Of a stretch of 64,000 nt of DNA, positions 13,701-24,372 are shown piece after piece. The DNA comes from Xestospongia muta (taxonomy: Eukaryota > Porifera > Demospongiae > Haplosclerida > Petrosiidae): positions 13,888,192-13,952,191 of the forward strand of contig OY848917.1 in the NCBI GenBank assembly GCA_963693285.1. The letters run 5' to 3'. A program made the translations under genes and the position numbers. The notes under the pieces are model-generated. The model saw only the letters and a list, made by a program, of their open reading frames with translations. It was not told the origin of the DNA and ran no database searches. Each line of letters begins with the position of its first letter. Position 1 is the first letter of the stretch.

Positions 13701-16700
13701 ATGCGCATACCTTTTCAAGTCATGAAGTGGGAAATGTTGTCCTTTATGATCTTGCAGGTCATAAGGAGTATTACAGCAGTCATTCAGCAATTCTAGAAAA
13801 TTTTATGCTACGCACACCTGCTGTTTTTGCCATACTTTCCAAGATAACCGACAATCTTGACATCATTGAAAGGGATTTATACTACTGGTTTAATTTTATA
13901 AAGAGTGCCAGTCTTCAATTATCAAGCTCAAGGCCATCTCAAATACTAGTCATTGGAAGTCGACTCGATGAGCTGACTAATGGTTATGAGAAAATTTCAA
14001 AATTAGTTGCTGAAGTTGTTAAAAAAGCTGACCTTTCACGAGCATATGGTGGGTTCCTACCTATGGAATGTCATCGTCCTGGAGGAATAAATGTCAACAA
14101 CTTTGTTACTATGCTCTCTTATAGCTGCAAAGTTGTACTTGATCAATCTGATAAAATTAGTTTCTACTGCCACGTTCAATTCTCCTTCTTGCAATTGCTT
14201 CGAAAGAAAGAGAATATTATAGCCATTAGCCTGATGGAGCTATGTGATGTATTACAAAAGCGTGATGACCCTTCACTTCCTTCTGAAAGGTCAGTTTTAT
14301 TAGAATTCCTAACCACTTTAAATGACAAGGGTCTCATCTTATTCCTTAAAAATGAGGATGATGCTGAAAGTTGGATAGTTATTGACAGAGCTACTCTTCT
14401 CAGTGAAGTCAATGGTGTTCTTTTTGCTCCTAAGGAAATTGAACGTGCCCATCAAAATATTGCTAGTAATACTGGTATTGTGCCTAAGTCTATTCTCAAA
14501 AAAAATTTTCCAAAGCACAATACTGATATGCTAATTGGGTTCCTTAGGAGTCTTCAGTTCTGTCATGTTTTAGAATCTAATACACTACAAAAGTTCAAAA
14601 CCAATATATCAGCTTCAATTCCTCTGCCATCAGAGGAGCTCTTATTTTTTCCATCCCTTATTAAAGTTGAGCCCCCTACAAATATTAAAATAGAAAATGG
14701 GTTAGGATGGTGCTTTTGGTGTCCTGATCATAACCAATTCCTCTCAACACGATTTCTTCATCTTCTCCTTTTCATTCTTTCCTACACTTTTTGTCCTCCA
14801 CGCCGTAATAGAGCTGGAAAATATGCTGTTGATCCACAAGTCCTAAAATTAGCTCGTCGTTGTGATGCATGGAAGAGCGGCATTTATTGGGTGAATGATG
14901 ATGATAAAGTCAAAGTTATTGTCGAAGTAACAGAGCAATATCGTTGCGTTACAGTAGTTACATCAGTAAATGATGTTGAAAAAAGCCACAAAGTTTTCAA
15001 TGATGTTGTTCAGATCATTTTAACATTGAAGAGTCAGACACACTCATTTGAATGTGAGGAGTACCTCATTGCTCCTAGTGATGTAGGAGAAGCTCGTAGT
15101 CTTCTCATGGACAAACGCATACTTTACAATATAAAACATGTTGCTCGATCAGTGCTTACAAAAGGTAATGTTACAGATGACAATGACACCAAGACGGTGG
15201 GTGTTGAAGAAATTGTCGGAGTTCATGACCCTTTTCTTTGCATTGCTCCTTCAGTCACAAAAGCACTTTTCAGTGCTGAAGGGTTGCTTCAAGAGGATCA
15301 CCTTCAACACATAGTAAATAGGTGTTCTTATTTCTCATCATCACCATTATTATCAAGTCAGAAGTCAATAAAGGAACGTTGCAGTCAACTTAGTGTGTTT
15401 GCCGGACGTAACCCTTTGGTAAGTATCAGTTAGTTTGAATAATCTATTATCAATTTGTTGTGTACCATATATACCACATTCTGTACTGTATCATACTTAT
15501 ATCATATTTGTACTTCATTCTGTCATAGGGTCTTGCAGATCCTCCATTAAGTGAAGATGACATAGAAACTATATCTGAGCTACTCCTCTTTAAAGGTTAG
15601 TGTATAGTATTAGTGGCTTATAAATATTGGTTATAACTCAACTGTGATATAAAATGAGCATGAGAGCCCCTGGTTCAAGGGTTATTTATGTCACAACATA
15701 CCATATAAGCATTTTGTATTATTCAGATTGGACTACAACATATAAGTGGGTTGATACCACTGAAATTCGAAGTGATGTCACTGCCCAGTGTCTGCTGATG
15801 TCAGTACTATATTTGGATACAGTGCTGTGATATCACATTATCAAGTCTGAACTCTTTGTTGGCACTTTGATCTTCTATGTTATTGTGTCATGACTAGCTT
15901 TAATTCTTATGTGCATGAGTCTAATATGTTAGATGACACACTTACCCCAAGTATATCATTACAAGTTTCACACAGCAATTTCATAGTGAGATAACTTACT
16001 TTAAGCAACTCTCTGACTCCCAATTTTTTAATAAAAGCTCATTAGACAAAGTATGTGTTACATTTATACAATATATTCCTTTTTAGCAAAAGTCAGATTA
16101 ATTTTGTTGTTGTCATAATGTCTGAGTGTACTGTAGAAATTAATGAACTTGCAAATTCATTGTAAACCATTTGGCCTCATATTTTTCTTTGATTGTTTAT
16201 TCTAAAGTGTACTAACAACATTTACGAGAAATTAAATACATTTTTTGAAATGTTTTAGCTTTACATTAGTTTTGTCTTCTATTAATAAGAGACAGGTGTA
16301 CTTAATGTACATTACCAGTTGATTTAGCTATTTCAGGATTGATTACACATTAAACCTTTTTTCTTAAAAAATTAATGTGATGTAGGAATTGTTCTAATTA
16401 ATATCAATCCAATAAGAACAAAAGTACAATGAAAGTAGTGGCAATGGACATAGTATCATTCCTACATAATAGCACAGCACAAAGATTTGAAACTACTATA
16501 AAGAACGCAAGATTGTTTATAAGATGTCTGAAGCGTCATCAGAGTAAATGAGATGAAAAACTAAGTTAGAAGCTTTGTATATATACTATACCAATTCTAA
16601 AGTTTATTCTCTTTGGACTATGACAGTTAGAATCTAAGTGATATCAAAGCTGCACTCATCAATATTATAATCTAGTATTTTGTATATCCAAGTATTGCTA

Positions 16701-18564
16701 GTTATGTATATTGCTATCATTGCTACTTTATTTGTGTTTGGATTATTAGTATATAAACTTTTCTTGCATCATATCATTTGTGATATTTAAAGTTATGGAT
16801 GATTTCTGAAGACACACACACACTCACATATATATATTTGTCTTCATTATTTGTTTTCTACTACAGATATTAGCAAGATTACTTTCAAAGTTCCTGCAAA
16901 GAAAGATGCTGTAGACGTATTGGTGCCTATTAAAGACCAATGGTACATAATAGGTGTTGTACTTGATGTCAGCCCAGCAGATCTAGACAGCCTAGAAAAA
17001 AGCAATAATTCAGTAGAAGTAAATCTGTCTAAAATGATTGACAAATGGTTACACCAATATGCTGAAAAAGCTACATGGGAGGTACTATTAAAGGCAGTGG
17101 AGGGCAAGACTGTTAACAGCCAACTAACAGGGCAAAAGATTCGTGAATTTTTAAAGATACCTGAAAGAAGTGATCCTTGCTCACTTAGTAAAAGAGGTAA
17201 GATTCTATATAATGCCTTTACTAAATGATAAGGAACTGAGTCAATTTAATTATAGATTCACTAAAGGCTGATGACATGGAATTATGATTAAATTGTGTTA
17301 GCAATCTCCAGCAAATATAAAGTATTTGTGTTTCATCACTGTAGAAGACGAAAAGCTAAAAGACAGAGAAACTACTTCAACTCAAAATGATGACCAACAA
17401 AGTAATACAGGTGCTCATGTTAGTGGTCAAGCAACAGCTCAATTGGGCTACCAAAGTAAGTTAAACATACATCTCACACAACTCAATCTCATACTTACAA
17501 TCATATTAACAATGGTAGTGCTTGATATGTAGGGTTGTGCTGTAAAAATGGCTGTGTCATTTATGATACTTTAAATAACTGTTAACAGTTAAAGTTAGAC
17601 CTACTTAAAGTATCTACTTGACTTTGATGAGTCTTTCACAAGACTTGCAATAATGTTATATAAAATGTTGTTAAAGTGGAAAAGTAGGAACTAGTTAAAC
17701 AGCCAAATTGTACTTCTTCATTCTTTCTCTCTAGCTGCACTAGCACAAGTTAGTGTTCACAACAGTTTTACGAGAAAAGTGTTTTTAGATACCTGTATAT
17801 AATAGAAGGAACACCTCTAAGTAGCCATTTAGTATTATATAAAATTGTCCTTGCAATACATGTATGTCCTTTGCCAATGACTATGTGTTAAACTGTGCTA
17901 GCTATCTCCAGCAAATAAGAGAGTTTGTCTGTTTCATAACTGTAGAAAACAATAAGTCAAAAGACAACGAAAGTAATTCAATTCAAAATGGTGACCAGCA
18001 AAGTGTGTCTGGTGGTAACTCTAGTAGTCGAGCAACAGTTCAACGGGATTACCAAAGTAAGTAAAACATACATCAGCAAAGTTGAAGTATCTATATATGT
18101 GTTATATAGGCTAATGACATGAAATTGTGATCTTTTATTTTATTTGTAGTTTTTAACTTGCCTATTAACATGAATATTGGTGGTTGGTGTGCACTTTCAG
18201 TTTTAGTGGCAATTATTGCTGTAATATTGTGAGTCATTAATTGAGTATAGGTTATAGACCAAGGTTGAGGTAGATATGTGATTTATATACCAATGACCAC
18301 AGTTATTTATTGACCTGAAATGGAGCAACTTGATTGGTCAATTAAGGCATAGCATGGCACAATTATAGTTACTTGACTGTTTCAATGAATTAAAAAAGCA
18401 ACATACGTTGTCTGTGGTTGTTAATTAACTATGTATATTAGCTCTCATACATGCATGTTCTTGATATATATATACAATAATTTGTGTATTGTAAAGTGTA
18501 GTCATCAAATAGATAAGTTAATTAATCTGTTCTCATTTTCTATAGGTACTTTTACTTGAAATAG
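4536..18564 (+). CDS. Gene A: ankyrin - ROC/COR GTPase - death domain - C-terminal membrane anchor protein (5' end not found)
   Basis: Assembled exons: 4536-4634, 7654-7752, 10470-10571, 10957-11049, 11677-11775, 12041-12139, 13343-15418, 15529-15595, 16867-17196, 17345-17455, 17946-18056, 18150-18228, 18546-18564. All have AG acceptors and GT donors, and every junction is in phase. The visible protein is about 1127 residues. Domains in order: six ankyrin exons plus a seventh repeat at the start of the long exon, a P-loop GTPase of Roc type with switch and SRLDEL motifs, a COR region, a death domain, two similar Q/N/S-rich linkers, one hydrophobic helix and a five-residue tail YFYLK. The architecture resembles the ANK-ROC-COR-death core of DAPK1 without its kinase. 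I infer a membrane-tethered intracellular sensor or adaptor. The initiator exon was not identified. The first three ankyrin exons may belong to a separate upstream unit because the exon at 10957 resembles the N-terminal cap repeat of gene B. Confidence 0.8.
4635..7653. other. Large intron with a decayed inverted-repeat element
   Basis: AT-rich intron of gene A with no supportable coding exon. Most of it is occupied by the candidate element at 5370-6747. Confidence 0.55.
5370..6747. mobile_element. Decayed hAT-like inverted-repeat element candidate
   Basis: The left end cctatgtagggatggcacga is matched in inverted orientation by gccatccctatacatagg at the right end (two-base indel). TAGGGATGGC-type ends are common in hAT elements. 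No clear 8-bp target duplication and no transposase frame were found, so this could also be a chance or nested repeat. Confidence 0.4.
7654..7752 (+). CDS. Gene A ankyrin exon 2 (33 codons)
   Basis: A phase-0, 33-codon exon between ..atatag and gtcagt. It encodes VGKTVLYISCYRGHDKVVQV and then LLDAGVKVNVPDK, one ankyrin repeat in the same register as the previous exon. Confidence 0.85.
7753..10469. other. Intron without supportable exons
   Basis: AT-rich DNA. A 102-codon open frame at 9274-9582 has no family resemblance, no splice-compatible ends and low-complexity AT-driven composition, so I do not call it. Confidence 0.5.
10470..10571 (+). CDS. Gene A ankyrin exon 3 (34 codons)
   Basis: Phase-0 exon: YGRTALHAAYWTENDVIIKM then LVKANANNLEAVKT, one ankyrin repeat with one extra residue. 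Acceptor tgtag, donor gtaagt. Confidence 0.85.
10706..10743. repeat. (TA)n microsatellite
   Basis: About 18 uninterrupted TA dinucleotides within the intron after ankyrin exon 3. Confidence 0.9.
10957..11049 (+). CDS. Gene A cap-like ankyrin exon 4 (31 codons)
   Basis: Phase-0 exon (acceptor atttag, donor gtatgc). It reads DTLLLKSSREGQLDGTKDAL then SRGAVVNIGND. It lacks the G-TPLH start of internal repeats. It matches the 31-codon exon 2 of gene B (36507-36599), which is the first repeat of that protein. It is therefore either an internal repeat of gene A or the original N-terminal cap of an A/B ancestor now preceded by extra repeats. Confidence 0.75.
11677..11775 (+). CDS. Gene A ankyrin exon 5 (33 codons)
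   Basis: Phase-0 exon encoding KGQTALYIASEEGNNECVQL then LLKANANPDIADH. It is nearly identical to the next exon and to four exons of gene B, including flanking intron sequence, which points to recent tandem exon duplication. Confidence 0.9.
12041..12139 (+). CDS. Gene A ankyrin exon 6 (33 codons)
   Basis: Phase-0 exon encoding NGRTALYIAAEKGNNECVQL then LLKANANPDIADY. It lies 364 bp from the previous, nearly identical exon. The intron that follows (12140-13342) is collinear with the gene B intron after 39470. Confidence 0.9.
13343..15418 (+). CDS. Gene A ankyrin-ROC-COR exon (692 codons)
   Basis: One long phase-0 exon. It starts with a last ankyrin repeat (DGNTPLHAACQGCYGDVVKS). A P-loop follows at exon residues 79-87 (GNTGAGKSS), then a G3/switch II motif YDLAGHKEYY (about 134-143) and a G4-like motif GSRLDEL (about 204-210), as in Roc GTPases. 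Next comes a COR-type winged-helix region (IVPKSILKKNFPK.., FLRSLQFCHVLE), a motif W-FWCPDHNQFLSTRFLHLL, and a beta-rich segment around IYWVNDDDKVKVIVEVTEQY typical of ankyrin/LRR-ROC-COR proteins. It probably binds GTP and switches conformation on ligand binding by the ankyrins (family knowledge). It donates in phase 0 (cctttg|gtaagt). It is the same length as its paralogue at 40860-42935 and roughly 90% or more identical by eye. Confidence 0.92.
15529..15595 (+). CDS. Gene A short acidic spacer exon before the death domain
   Basis: A 22-codon exon, phase 0 in and phase 1 out: GLADPPLSEDDIETISELLL then FK. It bridges the COR region to the death domain. The gene B counterpart is 43048-43114. 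Confidence 0.85.
15596..16866. repeat. Intron sequence present in three copies in the window
   Basis: The blocks around 15660-15890 (caagggttatttatgtcaca and following) and 16190-16850 recur in the matching gene B intron (43140-44100). They recur again at 46230-47300, there in swapped order. No coding content is seen. Confidence 0.8.
16867..17196 (+). CDS. Gene A death-domain exon
   Basis: A 330-bp exon, phase 1 in and 1 out. It encodes DISKITFKVPAKKDAVDVLV, then the pattern of a six-helix death domain: PIKDQWYIIGVVLDVSPADL, KMIDKWLHQY, ATWEVLLKAVEG and GQKIREFL. The conserved W in helix 1, the LDxL spacing and ATW-xLL are typical of death domains, which pair with other death domains in signalling complexes. 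A short linker after it includes ERSDPCSLSKR. Confidence 0.88.
17345..17455 (+). CDS. Gene A hydrophilic linker exon 1
   Basis: A 111-bp exon, phase 1-1, rich in E/D/K then Q/N/S/T (EDEKLKDRETTSTQNDDQQS ...). Predicted to be disordered. Nearly identical to the single linker exon of gene B at 44583-44693. Confidence 0.8.
17946..18056 (+). CDS. Gene A hydrophilic linker exon 2 (duplicate)
   Basis: A 111-bp exon, phase 1-1, clearly a diverged duplicate of the preceding linker exon (NNKSKDNESNSIQNGDQQSV ..). Gene B has only one linker exon at this point. Confidence 0.8.
18150..18228 (+). CDS. Gene A transmembrane exon
   Basis: A 79-bp exon, phase 1 in and 2 out. It encodes FNLPINMNIGG then WCALSVLVAIIAVIL, a single strongly hydrophobic helix of about 17-20 residues. 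With the next exon it forms the extreme C-terminus, so the protein would be inserted as a tail-anchored membrane protein with its ankyrin-GTPase-death part in the cytosol (inference). Gene B has no counterpart. Confidence 0.78.
18546..18564 (+). CDS. Gene A terminal exon (YFYLK stop)
   Basis: Acceptor tctatag. The first base completes a Leu codon with the previous exon, followed by Tyr-Phe-Tyr-Leu-Lys and TAG. It gives a one-lysine tail after the membrane helix. Confidence 0.75.
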
Positions 18565-18684
18565 ATGGTGTCTATATTGTATGTAATTCTTCGAAAGACT
18601 GAGCTAACTAATTTCCTATTGCTAAAACTTTATTTATTAGAGTAGAACAACAATGTTAAGGAGCAGTATGTATATAATCTTGTT

Positions 18685-18690
18685 AATAAA
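18685..18690 (+). terminator. Polyadenylation signal AATAAA of gene A
   Basis: AATAAA lies about 120 bp after the TAG stop of gene A, a normal distance for a short 3' UTR. Confidence 0.6.
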
Positions 18691-19496
18691 TTACACATAC
18701 AATAGTCTATTGAGTGAGGCAAAGGGAGATTTTTACTTGAAAGTGAACACATGTAACAATTAGACTACATCATTTAAAGAAAATCACTTCAGTGCAGAAC
18801 CCTTACTTCAGTAGTATTATCTATTTATTGTGCTGGCACTGAGAACTTGTTAGTAACTTTGAATAAGATGACCAAGTCTCCAAACAGTTTATGCTAAACC
18901 ATAGGCATGCAAAGTTTAACCACAAATCCACAATATGTGTGGCATCAATGACTAGTAGCAATTCTTAAGGCTCTGTATCTTTGCATTATTTAGACTTAGA
19001 TATTGTAACAACTATATATCAATAGTAGTAGTCTTATGATGGCAAAACTACTCCCATAACTTTGGATTCAGAACAGATCTATAGAAAGAAACACTTTTGT
19101 AAAAATTCCCATATCTAATTGACAGAAGATCGTATCAGTTCTGTACACGAATCTTTTGTAGTGGAAAAAAATTTTTTGATTTGTCTGTACGTTTTTCAAA
19201 GATCATCTTCAGCTTTGTCTTAAATCTCACGTTAATGTGTTCACTATGCTACTATTAATGTTATAAAACGATAAACAATAACTTAACAACTTTAATACTA
19301 TTAGTACATAAAAAACACATATGCACAGTGGTGTTATTAAAACTACTTATTTAATGAAGAATGGGGAATTTGAAATATGAAAAAGGAAAAAAGAAAGGAA
19401 ATATGACATTGATAGAATGATGGAATTGCTCGGTGCACATATTGGATGGAGGCTATTTCTGACTGTATGAAAAAGGTGTAGGTGAGTATGAAGGCT

Positions 19497-22400
19497 TATC
19501 CAGTGACTTTAAAAATAAACCAGAAACATTGCACTTGTGCACTTGATCCTCAGGTCTAACCACTCATTGTTGTTATGCAAAATTGATGCTACATTTGATG
19601 TTAATGGTCCCGTACTGTTACATTAATTTGTAAAAATCTAATTATGTTTAAAAACAGATAAGAAAATATTAATCCAATGAAGTTATTGGAGAGTACATCA
19701 CTGATCACAATGTGATTTTGTAAACTAATATTTACTTAGTGAGAAGTCGAACATTTTACATCTAGAACCTTTTTGACAAATAGATTAGTAGTGGAAATGA
19801 TAACTCCTTTTGTAAAATGTTTGAAATGTGTTTAATAATTAAGTGCCCTCAGCCCTCAAGAGTTTTAGCAAGACTGATTTCCTTGAAGCTAAGGCTAATG
19901 CTAGAAGCATAACTACCTTCCAGGCATTTCTGAAGGGTGAAGTTGAATATCCACCTCTCAATGTGTTTTAATCCAGTATCCACTTACTAAAAGATTGTCT
20001 AGGTGGATGAAGGTGTCATGTACCTTCAATTAAGTGTTATTGAGATGAGGGGTGTTTCCTAATTTGGATTCCCTTCAACAGAAGGCAATGTAGTAGACAG
20101 AGCTAACATGGTATAATTAATTAACAATAATCCTTACCGATATCAAACTCAAGAGCAAAGAATTCTAGAATGTTAAAAGGATTGGTCTGTTGTTAATGAT
20201 ACCAATGTTCCCATTGGTTCCATGCTGGGTTACCTATAGACTATCACTAAGAGGCCAGCAGAAAGCTAATAACTGAAAACTTCTCAAAATAAGAGTTTAC
20301 TTGAAGTATTCCACACAACTAGAGTTCTGTCTCCTGATAGCATTGGAATGTTCTGGCCTGGCAGAGGGGTATCTTGATCCAGTTAACTTGGCAACTGCCA
20401 AAGAAAATATGTTAGGAAAGTTGGGAGTCATGGCTGTGCTGGCCACAGAGAACTTACTAGATCTAAGGTTATGTTATCCTACAACACTTTATGGATGCCC
20501 TTCATGACAAGTGACCAAGTGAGGTTCATGTATCCCTTCATTTGTGACCAATTCTTTAACAAAGTGTCAATGGCTTGCAATTGAGTACCTGGCAGTCAGC
20601 TGTAGTGATTTAGTACCTGAGTGGATATTCCAGATTCAAGGAGGCATTTCTTATGGGTCCCACAATATGTATAGGTATTGAAAGACTTAAGGATGTAGCC
20701 TCCAATCACTGCAATTTATTTTCTGGGACAGTGCATCTGGTGTCAAATCCACCTTCCCAGGGATATGCACAACTATTGGGAAATTATTTTTGTTATGGCA
20801 GAAGCTACACAGGTTAGCTGATAGTCCTAAAACCATAAGTGACGACAACTTGTCTTGCCCTGCATGGTTGATGTATGCCATGTGCCTCTCCTGTTGGAAG
20901 GCTCTGTAGTGCACTGGAGCAGATAGGGCTGCTTGGGAGTTTTGTTGTGAACACGGAATCGGTTTTGATGGCTGTTGAACTGACATCTCTCCCTCGATTA
21001 AAGCTGTATTGGCTTCTGCAGTCAGAGCTTTAAATTCAATTTCTGCTCTGTTTGATGAATTGTTATACTCACAAAAGTTATTGACGAGACTAAACTAGAT
21101 ACTCTTTAACAATATATCATCTAGGTAAACCACAACTTGAAATCTTAATGACCTCAGTTTGCCATAACTAGACTTATGATCTTTGTAAAGGTTATGGTAA
21201 CTATATTTAGCCCAAAGAGGAGACAAGTAATCTGAAAACTTTCTGTGGTATGGTATGATGGGAAGACGACCCTGAGATCATCTTGTATAAATTGTTACTC
21301 TCTACTAGATCCTTGACAGTGTTTATTCCATCCATCTTAAAGTGTGAGGGCAAGAGAAACTGGTTGAAACACCTTGGTTTGTTACTGATTTCTTCTTACC
21401 CCTTTCTTGGGTATTGTGAAGATGGTTAAATAGCAATTGTCTCTAAGATATAAACGTTGTCCTGTATTTCAAGCTATTTTGTCCAGAAGAGCATCTTTCT
21501 TGACCTAGATAGCTTCTGTGGGTTTTAAAAAGCACAAGGTGGAAGGTAATGTTGATTGAAATGGCTTCTTGATAAATGAAAGTTTGTATCCTTGATTTGT
21601 CAGTTTGCCAGAAAGAGGCTCAATTTTTCTGTGAAATTAAAAGTGGTGTTTGGAACACACATGCATTGACATGCTATCTTGTGAGACTAAGAGTGAAATG
21701 TGTGTTGGTCAGATTATGCTGACTTTGTGTATTAAGAGATTACCGTTTGGGATAGATGAACTTATATCCTTGTAGGAATTCATTGGGGATTAATGTGAGG
21801 GAGGCCTTTGACCTCTCTTACTGTCTTCAGCCCTCTCTTTTTTCCTGTTTACTGCTTTCATATAATTCCTCTCTGACTCTCAATGTTGACTCTTAATATT
21901 TGTGGATGATATGGAGGCTGCAACCCCTCCTCTTCTTTCTAAATAACATGTTATAATTGTCCAAGTATATTATAACATGCCTCAGTGCCAATTTCATAAC
22001 AGTTTGGTCTGATAATCTACCTTGATTCACTTCAAATCATCCAAAAGAGTCACCATTTAGCAGAGCCAGATTCTTCTTGAAAATTTATGGTGAGACACCA
22101 CTTTTGTAGTAACCAGAAGATGCATTGAAATGTCTAGATTAGAGATTAGGGGGATCCATACAGCTTGTGGTAGAAACATCTTTACCAGAGTGGTTCTCTT
22201 TATATTGGACAGACTATCTGGTTGGTCAATGGTGAGGATGGAACTCAGTAGTTCCAAGATATGTAATCTATTAAAGGAATGCTACCATCTAATTTCTATT
22301 CTATTAGATCATTTCACGAACCAATTCAGATTGATTGGGTGGAACTATTCTCTGTTCAACAATGCTGCTTGAGGAAGACATGACTTATAAGTTTCAAGTC

Positions 22401-22880
22401 CCACCTGACCACTTTCCCTATCATCCCATGGAAAGCAACTTTTAAGACTAACTTACTATGACAACAAGAATCTAGATGTGGATTGAGGCATGATCAGTAT
22501 TGATTGAACCCTGTCCAGCCAGAGACGGCCTGGATTTCTGGCCTCTGAAGACAACCCTCTTCTATCAAAGAGGCAACGATAGGTCCTGATATGGCTGAAC
22601 TGAGGGAGTTCAGCTCCTTTTTAGAACCATTATGATCTGAGTAGGGCAGACCAACCACTCTCTTTGATGTCTGGATTACTGTGATGGATCATCCATTATA
22701 AGAAACAATCAATGATAAATTAGTGGGGAACTAGTAAGACTGAAATAGCTGAGGAATATTGGAATCGAAGGAAATCTGTTTAGTTGCTCATAATGCTAAC
22801 CTACTATTAGAAGCAGTAAAAAAACTAGAATGAAGTGTGCACATACAGTGTTTCTGGTTTATTTTCAAATTCACTGGATA
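19497..22880 (-). mobile_element. Decayed DIRS-like (tyrosine-recombinase type) retrotransposon relic with inverted ends
   Basis: Read on the minus strand, about 21100-21290 encodes the reverse transcriptase core LRSLRFQVVVYLDDILL, with the catalytic YLDD at 21107-21130. Upstream it shows QKVFRLLVSSLG and FTK patterns. At 20650-21000 it shows a DIRS-type RNase H ending (AYINHAGQDKLSSLMVLGLS ... VHIPGKVDLTPDALSQ ... DWRLHP). The frame is broken by many stops. Two segments, 19497-19550 and 22827-22880, are inverted copies of each other (about 80% by eye, core ataaaccagaaaca), as expected of DIRS inverted terminal repeats. No tyrosine recombinase could be recognised. The rest of the interval is unrecognised. 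Confidence 0.65.
20650..21310 (-). pseudogene. Reverse transcriptase / RNase H pseudogene of the DIRS-like relic
   Basis: Fragments in more than one minus-strand frame carry the RT YLDD box and RNase H terminal motif HIPGKVDLTPDALSQ. Stops and frameshifts separate them, so no functional protein is possible. Confidence 0.7.
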
Positions 22881-24372
22881 TTCTAGTGAGGAACATCCTA
22901 CATATTGTTATGTGTGAGCTTGAACTTTCCAAAGTACAATACTCAGCATTTAGCTACTGATATCAGAGAGATATTAGAATGGTTTCAAATTTCACCTGAC
23001 AGAAGAAAAAACACATGGTGACTTATGTTGAAAACTCATTCCTATGGGATTGTGAAAACTGTAAAGGCACAGCTTCTGACATGTAATACACAAAACATTG
23101 AAGTAAATATTATTACAAGAACAAAATTCTTGTAGTATTTGTCTGTTGGAACTTACATTTCAAGCTCTTGTACATTAGTACATACTTCAAACGTTTTATA
23201 AAACATGAAATGATACAACATTAATTTTGTAATCACACAAAGTGATATCTTAATTAGTACATTTATAATACATAACAATAGTAGACTGTTAATGGGGAGT
23301 CAGAGAATTACAACTGTTATAAAATAAGAAATGATTCATCTGTAACTCTGAACATCATACAAAGTATATTGTGTCTTTTAAGTATTTATTGATTTCTATT
23401 GCTCTGTAAGTCAGGAAGTACTCTAACAAGATCTTCACTTGAGTAGCTGACAGAAGTAGCAGTATCACTACTGCCACTGAATAGAAAGAATGAGTAATCA
23501 TAAATCTACAGAAAATGAAATAACATTTTAAATTAATAATCAACTTATCTGGGGCACTACAAAAAATATACTGTTGGTACTAGTTGTATGAATTTGTAAA
23601 ATAAGGTATACTACAATGGATTTGAAGTTGACGAACATCAAAATAAATCAAAGTTACATCTACCATCATTACATTGTTCAGTGACTATAATTGTAAGTAT
23701 TAACTTAGTGTCCATCCTCTGCTAACATTAATAGTTTGCTTAGAATAATAAGTGTTTTCTAAGTGGTAGAATTATGAAATCAAACCACTGTAAATATGAC
23801 AATTAAACATGAACACAACACACAGTAATACAATTATATTAATCCTTTTTACTAGATATTTTCTCCTTTCCTTCCAGTTTTGTAGATTCTATCTTGCTCT
23901 AATAGTAGCCAGATGTAAGTAATAAGTAGGTGCTGCACTAAGATTAAATTGGACATAATAATGACAAAGTTGGTAAGTCAGTGTTTGAAGATCATCAGCA
24001 GTGAAGTTATCATCTTATAAGACACTATAATGACAGTTTACTAGTACCTTGTAACATGTAATACATTATGATTAAAGATCATGGAAATATGTTGATAGAG
24101 TTAATAATCTTATTGGCTATGCATTAATGTATAGTGTATTGGTATGAAGCTAGTCTGTGACTAACATCACTGAGACAACAATAAAAGGTTAGCAATGATG
24201 GCAACAATGATATTTTAGTTCTACATATATAATATGTAATAGTATTTTTACTTTCAACATTTGTTTCTATGTAACAATGTTTATTATAATATCTATCATC
24301 TTCAATATAATATTATGTGTTAGTGTATGTGGTTATATAGCCTACATTATACATATCTTATGTACCTGGATT
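22881..24372. other. AT-rich intergenic DNA
   Basis: No exon, RNA gene or repeat that I can support. Short open frames here have no family resemblance. Confidence 0.5.
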
